Source of the DNA: JAUPVS01 sp037139495
Lineage (GTDB): Bacteria; Patescibacteriota; Saccharimonadia; Saccharimonadales; JAUPVS01
Assembly (NCBI GenBank): GCA_037139495.1
Contig: JBAXGG010000024.1
Coordinates: 1-5,786 of the forward strand
DNA: 5,786 nt
Reading direction: 5' to 3'
Shown here: piece after piece, positions 5,741 through 5,786 of the stretch
Layout: every line of letters starts with the position of its first letter
Numbering within the stretch: position 1 is the first letter of the stretch
Made by a program: the position numbers and the translations under genes
The notes under the pieces: model-generated
Seen by the model: only the letters and a program-made list of their open reading frames with translations
What the model was told of the DNA's origin: nothing
Database searches by the model: none

Positions 5741-5786
5741 AAAACTCTGATCGGGTTCCTAGACCGCCTGCCCAATTTAACGGGGG
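5720..5786. repeat. Structured repeat element, copy C, cut by the right edge
   Basis: Aligns with copy A along gagccag..c.aagcagt.aaa (5722-5744) and with A and B at the apical hairpin GGTT-ccta-GACC (5754-5765). The 5' arm overlaps the last codons and stop codon of the 5234 gene. The matching 3' half of the outer stem should lie beyond 5786 and cannot be tested. As in the spacing of A after the stem-rich region and B after the 5063 terminator, copy C begins just after a terminator hairpin. Confidence 0.5.

Noticed and set aside
4948..5786. Integron attC sites.
   Set aside because: The cassette-like layout is suggestive, but no paired RYYYAAC and GTTRRRY boxes occur at the stem bases of A or B; an isolated atttaac near 5774-5780 is not enough. 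The conserved part is the apical hairpin rather than the base, and no integrase is in the window.
5774..5786. Start of a tmRNA or another RNA gene at the right edge (ggggg after an AT-rich stretch).
   Set aside because: Only five G residues are visible, which is far too little to support any call.

Overview
This is a bacterial window with a complete ABC-type branched-chain amino acid (Liv / HAAT family) importer of five genes, all on the minus strand. A partial tRNA-Asn lies to its left. To its right is a roughly 560-base, structure-rich, non-coding stretch, followed by one unrecognised plus-strand gene. I cannot name the organism. The tRNA is bacterial, with an encoded CCA. The solute-binding protein has an N-terminal membrane segment without a lipobox cysteine. 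Several genes appear to start only a few bases downstream of a -10 box with no visible Shine-Dalgarno sequence. Together these suggest a single-membrane lineage or a candidate phylum that uses leaderless mRNAs. That is inference and weak.

Layout: 1-53 holds the 3' part of tRNA-Asn(GTT). 54-187 is a short spacer with a weak hairpin. 188-4635 (minus) is the transport locus. In transcription order it runs livM (4635-3769), livG (3760-3035), a 102-base gap with its own apparent promoter, the binding protein (2932-1796), livF (1809-1057) and livH (1060-188). livM and livG are 8 bases apart. The binding protein and livF overlap by 14 bases, and livF and livH by 4. LivH and LivM form the membrane channel, LivG and LivF are the two ATPases, and the anchored LivJ-type protein delivers ligand. 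All ATPase motifs are intact, so the importer looks functional.

4636-5209 has no convincing gene. Besides the livM promoter it contains a cluster of nested stems (about 4751-4904), a highly paired element A (4948-5023), an intrinsic terminator (5063-5084) and a second element B (5132-5199). A, B and a third, truncated copy C (5720 to the right edge) share the core 'aagcag...ga(c/t)c(a/g)gGTTcc...GACC' with the same apical hairpin. Their outer stems differ in sequence but stay paired in the two complete copies, so this looks like a structured repeat or RNA family. I do not recognise it.

5234-5740 (plus) encodes a 168-residue protein of unknown function lying between copies B and C. Its coding sequence runs straight through a near-perfect terminator-like hairpin (5679-5716) before reaching its stop codon inside copy C. 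If that terminator works, most transcripts would lack a stop codon. The A/B/C family and this gene-terminator arrangement are the most interesting parts of the window.
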